A stretch of 64,000 nt of DNA, taken from the NCBI GenBank assembly GCA_041071465.1, contig CP163498.1:4420001-4484000 (forward strand). The letters are read 5' to 3'. Positions 46,913 through 54,769 of this stretch are shown here, piece by piece. The DNA is from Pseudomonas putida. GTDB taxonomy: Bacteria; Pseudomonadota; Gammaproteobacteria; Pseudomonadales; Pseudomonadaceae. Under the pieces are notes generated by a model. The model saw nothing but the letters and a program-made list of their open reading frames with translations. It was not told the origin of the DNA and did no database searches. Within the stretch, counting starts at the first letter, position 1, and each line of letters opens with the position of its first letter. The position numbers were made by a program, and so were the translations under genes.

Positions 46913-47137
46913 ATGAGGTTGCGGGAGAGACATAAGGCTTTGCAAGAGTGGCTCACGCCAAGGCGCCGTCGGCGCACCGGGATAGCGCTGATCGTAGCCT
47001 GGATCGCTGCGACGATAGTGTGGCCAAGCAGCAACTGGGCTTGGGTAGGTGGCCCTGGTATGTACCTGCTTTTCAGCGCTTGGCCGGCTGAGTTGCACGA
47101 CAAAGCGTTGATGCGCTGGCAGCGCGGATCTAAGTAG
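46913..47137 (+). CDS. Small membrane protein, paralogue A
   Basis: 74 residues: a basic N-terminus ('LQEWLTPRRRRRTG') and two hydrophobic segments (about 26-42 and 49-63). Start ATG 46913 with GGGAGAG. It shares 'WLTPRRR' and the layout with the 63-residue gene at 51217. Function unknown; likely an inner-membrane protein. Confidence 0.65.
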   Translation: MRLRERHKALQEWLTPRRRRRTGIALIVAWIAATIVWPSSNWAWVGGPGMYLLFSAWPAELHDKALMRWQRGSK

Positions 47138-47149
47138 CGGCGCTGTAGT

Positions 47150-47403
47150 GCTACGGTCGCTATCACGCCGCCCTCGATCCAAACGGCCGGACCACGCTCT
47201 CGACCTTGTTGCCGGCCACCATCGCCCTGGCTCACGAGCAGTTGGTCGCTATCGAGCCGGACCAGCAGCGCTTGCAACGCACTGCTGTTCTGATGCAACG
47301 AAAAGGGGCTTACCAAACGGCTGCAGCGAGGGCCTTTGTCGAACTGGCGATAAAAGTGGCCAAGCACCTTGAGGCGCCAGGCTGCTCCACTCAGATGGCG
47401 TAG
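47150..47403 (+). pseudogene. Possible LysR C-terminal remnant
   Basis: In the 508-bp gap 47138-47645 one frame reads 'LSTLLPATIALAHEQLVAIE', then 'RLQRTAVLMQRKGAYQTA' and 'AARAFVELAIKVAKHLE'. This resembles the last ~60 residues of a LysR substrate domain (GITLLP... PVYLVRRRG... AFLELL). No HTH part is present. The rest of the gap (47404-47645) shows nothing clear apart from a ribosome site for the next gene. Confidence 0.4.
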
Positions 47404-47645
47404 CAGCCCGTCATTTGAATTTTCGGGTAGCCGCCGACGAGCTAGGACAATGCCTATTTTCTGGCCTGGCCACGAAACGCTCACCCGCAGGCGGCCCTCG
47501 ATATCGTTCGAATTTGGCTGCTTGAACAAACAAGACTATAGATTATCTACTGGCATGAAGAAGGGTTGCTGTCTCTCTGAGCGGTGCTGAGCGGTGCTAG
47601 TCTCATTTCACCAACAACCCGTCCACGCCTCACTCAGGAGGATGT

Positions 47646-48350
47646 ATGTCAGTAGAAAAAGTAGCAATAGTCACTGCCGGTGGTAGCGGCATGGGAGCGG
47701 CGGCAGCACGTAGATTGGCTGCCGATGGCTTCAAGGTCGGTATTCTCTCTTCATCTGGCAAGGGCGAGGCCCTGGCGCAGGAATTAGGCGGCATTGGCGT
47801 AACCGGCAGTAACCAGTCAAATGAAGATCTGCAGCGCCTCGTCGACGCAGTCATTCATAAATGGGGCCGTATCGATGTGTTGGTCAACAGCGCCGGCCAT
47901 GGTCCGCGGGCACCGATCCTTGAGATCAGCGACGAAGACTGGCACCAGGGTATGGAGACATACCTGCTCAACGTAATTCGTCCTGTGAGGCTGGTGACCC
48001 CGTACATGCAGCGCCAGAACGGTGGTGCAATCATCAACATTTCCACTGCATGGGTGTTCGAGCCAAGCGAACTCTTCCCTACCTCGGCAGTTTTCCGTGC
48101 CGGTTTGGCGTCGTTCAGCAAAATCTATGCTGACAAGTACGCCGCTGACAACATTCGCATTAATAACGTGCTGCCTGGTTGGATCGACAGCCTCCCAGCT
48201 ACCGAACAGCGTCGAGAAGGTGTGCCGCTCAAGCGCTATGGCACCAGTGAGGAAATTGCCGCCACTATCGCCTTCCTCGCAAGCGAAGGGGCAGCCTACA
48301 TTACCGGCCAGAACATCAAGGTCGACGGCGGCGTTACCCGCAGCGTCTGA
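47646..48350 (+). CDS. Atypical short-chain dehydrogenase/reductase family protein
   Basis: 234 residues. NAD(P) motif 'AIVTAGGSGMGAAAARRLAA' (TAGGSGMG variant), NSAG in 'VLVNSAGHGPRAP', and C-terminal 'YITGQNIKVDGGVTRSV'. The catalytic block that is normally Y-x-x-x-K reads 'SAVFRAGLASFSK', so the Tyr position is Ser and the Lys is Arg. It may be non-reducing or use another mechanism. CAGGAGGATGT precedes the ATG. First gene of a lower-G+C trio with a PNPOx-like and a RidA gene. Confidence 0.85.
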   Translation: MSVEKVAIVTAGGSGMGAAAARRLAADGFKVGILSSSGKGEALAQELGGIGVTGSNQSNEDLQRLVDAVIHKWGRIDVLVNSAGHGPRAPILEISDEDWHQGMETYLLNVIRPVRLVTPYMQRQNGGAIINISTAWVFEPSELFPTSAVFRAGLASFSKIYADKYAADNIRINNVLPGWIDSLPATEQRREGVPLKRYGTSEEIAATIAFLASEGAAYITGQNIKVDGGVTRSV

Positions 48351-48358
48351 ATGCCTCC

Positions 48359-48386
48359 GGGCCGCACGCAGTACGCGGCCCTTTTT
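48359..48386 (+). terminator. Intrinsic terminator after the SDR gene
   Basis: GGGCCGC-N9-GCGGCCC followed by TTTTT, eight bases after the stop. A textbook Rho-independent terminator, so the PNPOx-like gene probably needs its own promoter or read-through. Confidence 0.82.
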
Positions 48387-48403
48387 CATTTTGGGCGATT
48401 GTC

Positions 48404-48958
48404 ATGCTTGATCTGATATTGGCTAAGGTATGGTCAGATTTATCCATACCTGTTGGCGGTATTCCAAATCCATTTCGTTTGATGCAACTGGCTACCGTCA
48501 ACACTGAAGGGCAACCTAAAGTAAGCACTGTTGTCTTGCGACATGCGGATGCGTCTACGAAGTCGATCATCTTTTATGTGGACAAGCGCTCGGCGAAACT
48601 TGCAGAGATACTGGCCGAACCTAGAGTCGGCATGACCTCCGTCGACCCGTCTGGCAAGCGTCAACTTCGGGTTGAAGGCCTAGGTGAACTGTTGTCGGAT
48701 GTGTCGCTCCTTGCCAGGCACTGGGAGCAGGCACGAGGACGAACTCAAGCGCTCTTTCGCCATGGACGCATACCCGGTGAGGCTATTTCTTCACCTTCAA
48801 CAGCTTATGAAACGCACATGGATGGTTTCAAGAATTTCACTTTACTGGCTGTCCACCTACGACAAATAGAGTGGCTCGATCTTACCCAGGATATCCACCA
48901 ACGGGCACGCTTCATTTTGCAAGGCGACCATTGGCAGGCGGGTTGGATCGCTCCCTAA
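48404..48958 (+). CDS. Pyridoxamine-5'-phosphate-oxidase-like flavoprotein
   Basis: 184 residues with the PNPOx split-barrel N-terminus 'MQLATVNTEGQPKVSTVVLR' and 'FYVDKRSAKLAEILAEPRVGM'. The C-terminus differs from PdxH. It likely binds FMN or F420-like flavin. Base composition is clearly lower in G+C than the neighbours (25 of 60 bases G or C at 48421-48480). Confidence 0.8.
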   Translation: MLDLILAKVWSDLSIPVGGIPNPFRLMQLATVNTEGQPKVSTVVLRHADASTKSIIFYVDKRSAKLAEILAEPRVGMTSVDPSGKRQLRVEGLGELLSDVSLLARHWEQARGRTQALFRHGRIPGEAISSPSTAYETHMDGFKNFTLLAVHLRQIEWLDLTQDIHQRARFILQGDHWQAGWIAP

Positions 48959-48974
48959 GGCAGGATCATTTTTA

Positions 48975-49367
48975 ATGAGCAGAATCGCTATCCACAGTGA
49001 CCAGGCGCCGAAAGCTATTGGCCCGTATTCGCAAGCAGTCCACATGGGTGAGTTGGTGTTCTTGACAGGGCAAATCGCGCTTCACCCTGAAAAGATGGAA
49101 TTGGCCCAAGGCATTGAAGCCCAAACCATTCAGGTATTCGAGAACCTCCAGTCAGTAGCACAAGCCGCAGGCGGTAGTTTTTCTGACGTAGGAAAGCTCA
49201 CTATTTACCTCACGGAACTCTCGCACTTTGGTGTCGTGAACGAAATAATGGGCCGTTACTTTGAAGCGCCTTACCCAGCACGAGCTACCGTGGGTGTATC
49301 GGCGCTCGCGTTGAATGCTTTGGTTGCTATTGACGCCACCTTAGTGCTTCCTCGAAAAACAGCATAA
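48975..49367 (+). CDS. RidA family enamine/imine deaminase
   Basis: 130 residues with 'APKAIGPYSQAVHMGELVFLTGQIAL' and the conserved Arg in 'PYPARATVGVSALAL'. RidA proteins hydrolyse reactive 2-aminoacrylate-type enamines. It follows the PNPOx-like gene by 16 bp and probably forms an operon with it. It is a second RidA-type protein, not obviously tied to isoleucine synthesis. Confidence 0.87.
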   Translation: MSRIAIHSDQAPKAIGPYSQAVHMGELVFLTGQIALHPEKMELAQGIEAQTIQVFENLQSVAQAAGGSFSDVGKLTIYLTELSHFGVVNEIMGRYFEAPYPARATVGVSALALNALVAIDATLVLPRKTA

Positions 49368-49466
49368 TCCGCAAGTTTCCTCTTTATCATAAAACTCATT
49401 CAGCACCGGGCAGATGTTTCGTCACCTGCTCGCGTGGCTCACTCTCGATAGTGGCAGGGCAAATAG

Positions 49467-51110
49467 ATGGCCAAGGCAGCTGATCTCGTTGTGCAATGTT
49501 TGGAAAGTGAAGGTGTTGAGTACGTGTTCGGCATTCCTGGTGAGGAAAACCTCGACCTGCTCGAATCCCTGCGCAAGTCGAAGATCAAGCTGGTACTGAC
49601 CCGTCACGAGCAGTCTGCAGGTTTCATGGCTGCCACCTACGGCCGCCTGACCGGCAAGACCGGCGTCAGCCTGTCGACCCTCGGCCCTGGCGCCACCAAC
49701 CTGGTCACCGCCAGCGCCTATGCCTACCTGGGCGGCATGCCGATGATGATGATCACCGGGCAGAAGCCGATCAAGAAGTCCAAGCAGGGCCGCTTCCAGA
49801 TCATTGACGTGTGCGGCATGATGGACCCCATCACCAAGTACACCCACCAGTTCGCCTCGGCCGACAACATCCCGTCGCGCATGCGCGAAGCCTTCCGCCT
49901 GGCCGAAGAAGAAAAGCCGGGGGCGGTACACCTGGAGCTGCCGGAAGACATCGCGGCCGAGCAGACCGATGCGTTACCGATCCCTCAGAGCCTCCACCGT
50001 CGACCGTTAGCCGAGCACAAGGCAATCGAAGCGGCGGTTGAGAGGCTGCACAGAGCCCGCAACCCTATCTTGGTGATCGGTGCCGGTGCGAACCGCAAGA
50101 TGACTGCCAAAGTCCTCAAGCAACTGATCGACGAGACTCGAATCCCGTTCATCACAACCCAATTGGGCAAAGGTGTGGTCGACGAGCGCCATCCCTGCTT
50201 CCTCGGTAATGCTGCGCTTTCGTCCGGTGACTTTGTACACCGTGCAATCGAAGCCGCCGACCTGATCATCAACATCGGCCACGACGTGATCGAGAAGCCG
50301 CCGTTCTTCATGGTTCGCGGCGGCACCGAGGTCATCCACATCAACTTCCGTGCCGCCGAAGTCGATGCCGTGTACTTCCCGCAGGTTGAAGTGATCGGCG
50401 ACATTGCCAACGCCGTGTGGCAGATCAGCGAAGCGCTGAACGACACGTCGCACTGGGACTTCACCCGCCTGATGGCCATTCGTGAAGCCAACGAAGCACA
50501 GATCGCCGAAGGCGCCGACGATAACCGCTTCCCGGTCTACCCGCAGCGCCTGGTGGCCGACATCCGTCGTGTACTGCCGTCCGAAGGCATCGTTGCCCTG
50601 GACAACGGCATCTACAAGATCTGGTTCGCCCGTAACTACAAGGCGCACAAACCCAACACCGTGCTGCTGGACAACGCCCTGGCGACCATGGGCGCGGGCT
50701 TGCCATCGGCGATGGCCGCGCACCTGGTGCACCCGGACCGCCCGGTGATTTCGGTGTGCGGTGACGGCGGCTTCATGATGAACAGCCAGGAGCTGGAAAC
50801 GGCGGTACGTCTGGGCATGCACATCACCGTGGTGATCCTGCGTGACGACGGCTACGGCATGATCCGCTGGAAGCAGGCCAACATGGGCTTCACCGATTTC
50901 GGCCTGGACTACGGCAACCCGGACTTCGTCAAATACGCCGAAGCTTATGGCGCCAATGGGTATCGCGTAGAAAGTGCCGACTCGTTGATTCCGCTGCTTG
51001 ACCACTGTGTCTCCAACCCAGGGGTGCACGTGATTGATTGTCCGGTCGACTACAGCGATAACGACCGTATATTGAACATTGATCTGCGCGAGCGCAGCGC
51101 GGCGGTGTGA
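49467..51110 (+). CDS. Acetolactate synthase large subunit, catabolic AlsS-like
   Basis: 547 residues. TPP/active Glu in 'FGIPGEENLDLLESL', 'GYGxI'-type block 'DDGYGMIRWKQ' and TPP motif 'GDGGFMMNSQELETAVRLGM'. It makes 2-acetolactate from two pyruvates. No regulatory small subunit (ilvH/ilvN) or alsD/budA gene is adjacent. It is flanked by the two small paralogous membrane proteins. The start at ATG 49467 lacks a strong site. Confidence 0.87.
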   Translation: MAKAADLVVQCLESEGVEYVFGIPGEENLDLLESLRKSKIKLVLTRHEQSAGFMAATYGRLTGKTGVSLSTLGPGATNLVTASAYAYLGGMPMMMITGQKPIKKSKQGRFQIIDVCGMMDPITKYTHQFASADNIPSRMREAFRLAEEEKPGAVHLELPEDIAAEQTDALPIPQSLHRRPLAEHKAIEAAVERLHRARNPILVIGAGANRKMTAKVLKQLIDETRIPFITTQLGKGVVDERHPCFLGNAALSSGDFVHRAIEAADLIINIGHDVIEKPPFFMVRGGTEVIHINFRAAEVDAVYFPQVEVIGDIANAVWQISEALNDTSHWDFTRLMAIREANEAQIAEGADDNRFPVYPQRLVADIRRVLPSEGIVALDNGIYKIWFARNYKAHKPNTVLLDNALATMGAGLPSAMAAHLVHPDRPVISVCGDGGFMMNSQELETAVRLGMHITVVILRDDGYGMIRWKQANMGFTDFGLDYGNPDFVKYAEAYGANGYRVESADSLIPLLDHCVSNPGVHVIDCPVDYSDNDRILNIDLRERSAAV

Positions 51111-51216
51111 AGCCGTCTTGTTCTAGCTGATCGCCGATTCAGCGTGGTGGCGAAGCGTCTGGCTGACAAACAAAGGCAAGGTTATGCTTCGCCACCCACA
51201 GATAAGGAGAGCGAGA

Positions 51217-51408
51217 ATGGGCAGAGGGCTGGAAAGGATTCGAGCGTGGCTTACACCACGGAGGCGGTTCTGGTCAGGCATGGCCCTGTTCACAGTGACT
51301 GTTATCGTGCCGGTTGTCAGCCCAGGAACGAGCGTCAGTTGGCTCATCGGACCTGCTGCCGTACTCATCGTTGGTAGCTTGATGACGGTGCCGAACGGCA
51401 AACAATGA
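51217..51408 (+). CDS. Small membrane protein, paralogue B
   Basis: 63 residues from ATG 51217 (AAGGAGAGCGAGA upstream). Basic 'RIRAWLTPRRRFWSG' then two hydrophobic segments ('MALFTVTVIVPVVS' and 'WLIGPAAVLIVGSLM'). It resembles the product at 46913, about 4 kb away. Function unknown. Confidence 0.65.
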   Translation: MGRGLERIRAWLTPRRRFWSGMALFTVTVIVPVVSPGTSVSWLIGPAAVLIVGSLMTVPNGKQ

Positions 51409-51499
51409 AGTACCGGGCCCGCAGAGGCGCGTGGGGCTGTTTTGCGAGCCCCTGACTGAATGGCCGACCGGCGCGGCCATGTTCCAGGCTGCAGGCGTA

Positions 51500-51735
51500 T
51501 CAATCTGTACGCAGTATCGGGAACAGTTCTAGCGGATTGCGTGATTCGCTGTTCATCAGGTCGCACGCAGCCGCAGCTTGTGACTTGTTTATAAAGCCGT
51601 GCTTGAGCCGTTGTTTTTCCTGGTTGTCGTAGAGGTCGAAGCGCCCGAAGTGGTCGCGGCGTAGAACCGGTTGCCGATGCGGAAGGACTCGCCTTCCACC
51701 GGCACAGCAGGAACGATAACGAATCTTGGTTGCAT
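51500..51735 (-). CDS. Small hypothetical protein, frameshifted
   Basis: Starts ATG 51735: 'MQPRFVIVPAVPVEGESF', 'RIGNRFYAA'. One added base near 51653-51658 continues as 'DHFGRFDLYDNQEKQRLKHG' and 'FINKSQAAAACDLMNSES' to a stop at 51500, total 78 residues. As sequenced it stops at 51589. The restored sequence looks far more protein-like. Not recognised; at the edge of the damage-response islet. Confidence 0.6.
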
Positions 51736-51925
51736 GTCACGCGCCTCCCCAGGCAGATATCTAATTATTAGTCTGAGAGCGGGAAGGCAACAATATGACT
51801 CATCGAGACTAATCAATGGCGTGGCGTGTCACGGCTATCCGCCATGAACTGAGGGATGGCTGGCATCCCGATGCAACCCGTGTGATGGGGGAGGCGCATC
51901 GGAATGTCTTGCCGGCGCTCGGCGC

Positions 51926-52600
51926 TCAGCGATGGATGAGCGAGAGCTCGCTGATGATGCAGATCGAGCCTTCGTCGGCGGGCGTTGCAGCGGTGTAGTC
52001 GACCTGGTTGTAGACCCCGCCGTGGAACTCGAACAGGCGTGAAGCCCAGGTACTGTCGAGCTGCAAATCGCCCGATGTGCCGGATACCCCATTGCATTTG
52101 GCTGTCACATTGACCACGCCGTCAGCCGTGGTGTGGATGCTGATATTGAACTTCTCCCCTAGCGGCACCCCCTTCAAAACCGTTGAGTTCACAGGGTCTG
52201 TCTGGTTGTAGGTGCGTCGAAAGCCCAGGGTGATGTTGCCCTTGTTCCAGAACACTTTCACCGGCGGGCTGTCATCCCCACGCACGTGCATCTGGGCGAT
52301 GACCACCTTCTGCGCCGCGTTTACCTTGGTCAGCGTCATTGTCTGGCGATTCCAGTGATCCTGGGCGCTGGCCAGCGTCCAGTCTTCCGTTTCTGTCCAC
52401 TCGCAGCGGGTCCTGTGAGTGCTTTTGCTCGAAGCCCCTTTGGTGGGGGCTGAAAACTGGATCGAACCATCGCTGAGCACCTTCACGATGCTCGGGAAGC
52501 GGGCAATTGCTTCGGCGCCGTTGACTTCCAGGGCAACCGGATTGGTTGAGGAAACCGCTATCGGGGTGGCAATGGTGAGCTTGCTGATGTCTACGGCCAT
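51926..52600 (-). CDS. PL7-family alginate lyase without signal peptide
   Basis: 224 residues, single PL7 domain. Catalytic blocks: 'HRTRCEWTE' (Arg65, Glu67; variant of RSELR), 'VVIAQMHVRG' (Gln103, His105; the QIH motif) and 'FEFHGGVYNQVDY' (Tyr197, Gln199; the YFKAGxYxQ motif). It cleaves alginate by beta-elimination. The N-terminus 'MAVDISKLTIATPIAV' is not a signal peptide, so release needs lysis or another route. Start ATG 52600 with AAGGAG. Two TTAGC-type operators lie upstream. Confidence 0.85.
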   Translation of the reverse strand: MAVDISKLTIATPIAVSSTNPVALEVNGAEAIARFPSIVKVLSDGSIQFSAPTKGASSKSTHRTRCEWTETEDWTLASAQDHWNRQTMTLTKVNAAQKVVIAQMHVRGDDSPPVKVFWNKGNITLGFRRTYNQTDPVNSTVLKGVPLGEKFNISIHTTADGVVNVTAKCNGVSGTSGDLQLDSTWASRLFEFHGGVYNQVDYTAATPADEGSICIISELSLIHR

Positions 52601-52677
52601 GGGGCTGCTCCTTAGAAAAAGCTGGGGTTGAATGGTGGAGTGATCTGGCGACCGGGAAGTGGTTGCCGACGCCAAAG

Positions 52678-52717
52678 TTAGCCATAAGCTAAATATCAGT
52701 CAATAGCTTTTGGCTAA
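52678..52717. promoter_or_regulatory. Two TTAGC-N5-GCTAA operators before the alginate lyase
   Basis: TTAGCCATAAGCTAA (52678-52692, perfect) and ATAGCTTTTGGCTAA (52703-52717, one mismatch), centres 25 bp apart. The same motif occurs twice in the XRE-S24 repressor promoter at 54051-54116. Likely repressor sites. The rest of the gap 52601-52845 is AT-rich. Confidence 0.72.
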
Positions 52718-52813
52718 ATAAATTTCGCTTGAAGAATAATTACCCGCGGGCGAAATTTTTCCGCAATGGGGCTTTACGCTGGATTTGGCAGTGAGATAAG
52801 CTTTCCTTTAATA

Positions 52814-52829
52814 CTGTACAAACATACAG
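52814..52829 (+). promoter_or_regulatory. LexA (SOS) box of the DUF1654 gene
   Basis: CTGTACAAACATACAG fits the CTG-N10-CAG LexA consensus (CTGTATATATATACAG) and lies 16 bp before the ATG at 52846. It marks this gene as probably SOS-induced. Confidence 0.72.
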
Positions 52830-52845
52830 CCTTCAGGATGGGAAT

Positions 52846-53169
52846 ATGTCCAAGCACATGAAGTCAGAGCCCCAGCTGCGCCAGGAGATGACCGGAATAG
52901 AGCGGCTTAGCCTGCGGGTGTCGTCAATGATCAACCACCCGCTTGCGCAGACTCAGCGCTGGGTTGTGGTGCATCGCCTGGATACTGACGGTGACAGGGA
53001 GTGGGAGGAGGTAATGGGCCTGCTGTCGGAAACACCCGAACTGGACCTGACCTTCAACGATGACGAGAGTGTGACAGTGCGCTGGGAGCGCAGCAGCGTG
53101 GAAGAGCGTGACGATTTCTTGGTTGAGCAGGACAGCGAGCAGCAGGTCGAGGAGGCGGCACCTTTCTGA
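52846..53169 (+). CDS. DUF1654 family protein under a LexA-type box
   Basis: 107 residues with the DUF1654 core 'RLSLRVSSMINHPLAQTQRW' and 'DREWEEVMGLLSETPELDL'; an acidic tail follows. The family is found in Pseudomonas and its phages. Some small regulators of Pseudomonas lysis cassettes are of similar size and setting, but I cannot assign function. A strong terminator follows, and the repressor gene is convergent. Confidence 0.82.
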   Translation: MSKHMKSEPQLRQEMTGIERLSLRVSSMINHPLAQTQRWVVVHRLDTDGDREWEEVMGLLSETPELDLTFNDDESVTVRWERSSVEERDDFLVEQDSEQQVEEAAPF

Positions 53170-53179
53170 GCATCAGAAA

Positions 53180-53203
53180 AAGCCCGCCGTGGAGGGCGGG
53201 CTT
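53180..53203. terminator. Terminator between DUF1654 and the S24 repressor
   Basis: AAGCCCGCC and GGCGGGCTT (9-bp perfect stem) around GTGGAG, preceded by AAAA and followed by CGCTTT, so it can stop transcription from both sides. Confidence 0.82.
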
Positions 53204-53207
53204 CGCT

Positions 53208-54031
53208 TTACACAAGGTGGGCATTCCACACCAGTAGCACCCTGGCCTGTATGTAAGTCTCTTCCTGGCGAATCATGCGGTCTTTGTGTCGCGAGTTGTC
53301 GGAGATCATCTCGAAATGCTCCTCATCCGCGATTTGCAGCCGCTTGATGTAGATGTGGTCGCCCCAGGAGAAGAAATAGATGCCATCGCCAACGAACTCG
53401 CGGATGCTGACATCGACGATCAGCGGGTCGCGGTGCTTGATGGTTGGCTCCATCGACTGGCCCCAGCCCGTTACCATTTTCAGATGGTGGTGCTCACTGA
53501 ACGCTACGCCCAGTTCGCGCAGGTGGCTGGGGCTGACGCGAATGTCCTTGAACATCTCGGGGTAATCGTGGGGGATCTGGCCGCCACCCATGGCTGCCCG
53601 CACGTCGTAATGGGCAATCCACACTTCATCACCGACCAGGCCAGGGCGAACCCGCTCAGTCTTCACCAGTGGGGTATCTGCTGGCTCTTGCGCAGCGGCC
53701 AGCAACCGTTGCCGGGTTTCTTCGGGGATACCTTTACCGCTTCTTGCCAGCATCTGCTTGACCAGGTCGGCTGCAGAAAGCTTGCTGTCAGCCACCTCGA
53801 CGCCAACTTGCGTGTGCTCGCCTGGCGTCACCGCATCGAACCAACCCCGTGGCAAACCTTCGATGCCCTCGATGCGACGGGCCACGTCATCACCCAGGTT
53901 CTTCGCGGTCTTGTCGGAAAGGATCTGGCTCAGATGGGCAGGCGCCATCCCCAGCGCTCTGCGCAGGATCCTTTCCTCTGGCTACCGATCAGCTTGATCA
54001 GGTTGAGCTTGCGAATTTCGTAAATATCCAT
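53208..54031 (-). CDS. XRE-S24 (CI/LexA-like) self-cleaving repressor, frameshifted
   Basis: 274 residues after adding one base in CCCC 53949-53952, which joins 'MDIYEIRKLNLIKLIG' and 'CAERWG' to 'MAPAHLSQILSDKTAKN'. N-terminal HTH; C-terminal S24 peptidase with Ser193 in 'GWGQSMEPTI' and Lys230 in 'IYIKRLQ', the self-cleavage dyad. Such repressors are cleaved on RecA filaments after DNA damage. Two TTAGC-type operators lie between its start and the divergent holin-like gene. Confidence 0.83.
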
Positions 54032-54050
54032 GGGGTGAAGCATGCCAGTG

Positions 54051-54116
54051 TTTAGCTGGCTGCTAAATATGCGCATGGCTAAATTGGCCCTTGTGGCAAT
54101 GTTAGCTGTAGGCTAA
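54051..54116. promoter_or_regulatory. Two TTAGC-N5-GCTAA operators at the repressor/holin-like promoter
   Basis: TTTAGCTGGCTGCTAAA (54051-54067) and TTAGCTGTAGGCTAA (54102-54116) are both perfect palindromes; a half-site GGCTAAAT lies at 54077-54084. They sit between divergent genes, as expected for an autoregulated repressor. Confidence 0.75.
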
Positions 54117-54195
54117 ATTAAATGGGCGAACAAGGAAAGCCACCGAGGCAATTTTCTCCAAGGCTTATCACATCATCATCTGTAATGAGGTTCAC

Positions 54196-54510
54196 ATGGA
54201 TCCGACCGACCTCGGCCCGGGCACAGTCACTTGGCTGAGCGGTACGGGTACTGTTTTGCTGGGTGCATTTCTGTGGCTGCGCAAGTGGTTGTCCAGGGAT
54301 GCGGTCGACCGCGCGATGGACAGTGCGGATATTGCGGTCATCCACCGCCTGACAGAACTGCTGGACATCGAACGGGACGCCCGAAGAGAGGCAGAGGCTA
54401 AAGCTGATCAGCTCGCCAAGGAGCGAAACGAACTGGTGATGACCGTGGGGCGGCTGCAAGGCAAGGTCATGGCCCTGACCAACCAGTCTGGTCGCAGCCC
54501 TCATCCCTGA
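54196..54510 (+). CDS. Small holin-like membrane protein with coiled coil
   Basis: 104 residues: one N-terminal hydrophobic segment (about 10-29, 'TVTWLSGTGTVLLGAFLWL') followed by basic residues and a long charged helix (about 45-95). The layout fits phage or tailocin accessory proteins of the holin or spanin type, but no family is certain. Divergent from the XRE-S24 repressor and sharing its operators. Confidence 0.6.
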   Translation: MDPTDLGPGTVTWLSGTGTVLLGAFLWLRKWLSRDAVDRAMDSADIAVIHRLTELLDIERDARREAEAKADQLAKERNELVMTVGRLQGKVMALTNQSGRSPHP

Positions 54511-54523
54511 GGGTGGCCCAAGC

Positions 54524-54550
54524 AAAAAAAAGCCCGCCAGATTGGCGGGC
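54524..54550 (-). terminator. Intrinsic terminator of the small gene at 54587
   Basis: On the minus strand GCCCGCC-N5-GGCGGGC is followed by eight T. Strong Rho-independent signal; it may also stop the plus-strand gene ending at 54510. Confidence 0.85.
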
Positions 54551-54586
54551 ACAAGGGCGTAGGGAGCAACGCACAACAAATTCGGG

Positions 54587-54769
54587 TCAGGCGACCAGGG
54601 TGCCGGGTTGCAACTGCTCAACCAGGGCCTGGGCCGAGGCAAGCGTCGGCATCGGGCCGCTCACGGCCTCACCGTTACGCACCAGGTACCAGCATGCCAA
54701 CAGGCCCTGTTCACGCAGTGAAACGGGGACGGCGCTACCGACAACGGACATGATCTGAATAGTGGCCAT
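54587..54769 (-). CDS. Small hypothetical protein
   Basis: 60 residues, not recognised: 'MATIQIMSVVGSAVPVSLRE' with a C-terminal 'ASAQALVEQLQPGTLVA'. ACAGGAGGT is an excellent ribosome site and a strong terminator follows, so the gene is probably real. Its short hydrophobic N-terminus is not a clear membrane segment. Confidence 0.65.
   Translation of the reverse strand: MATIQIMSVVGSAVPVSLREQGLLACWYLVRNGEAVSGPMPTLASAQALVEQLQPGTLVA

Noticed and set aside
46891..47529. A 212-codon minus-strand open frame
   Set aside because: Antisense to the small membrane protein and the LysR-like remnant; no ribosome site or motif.
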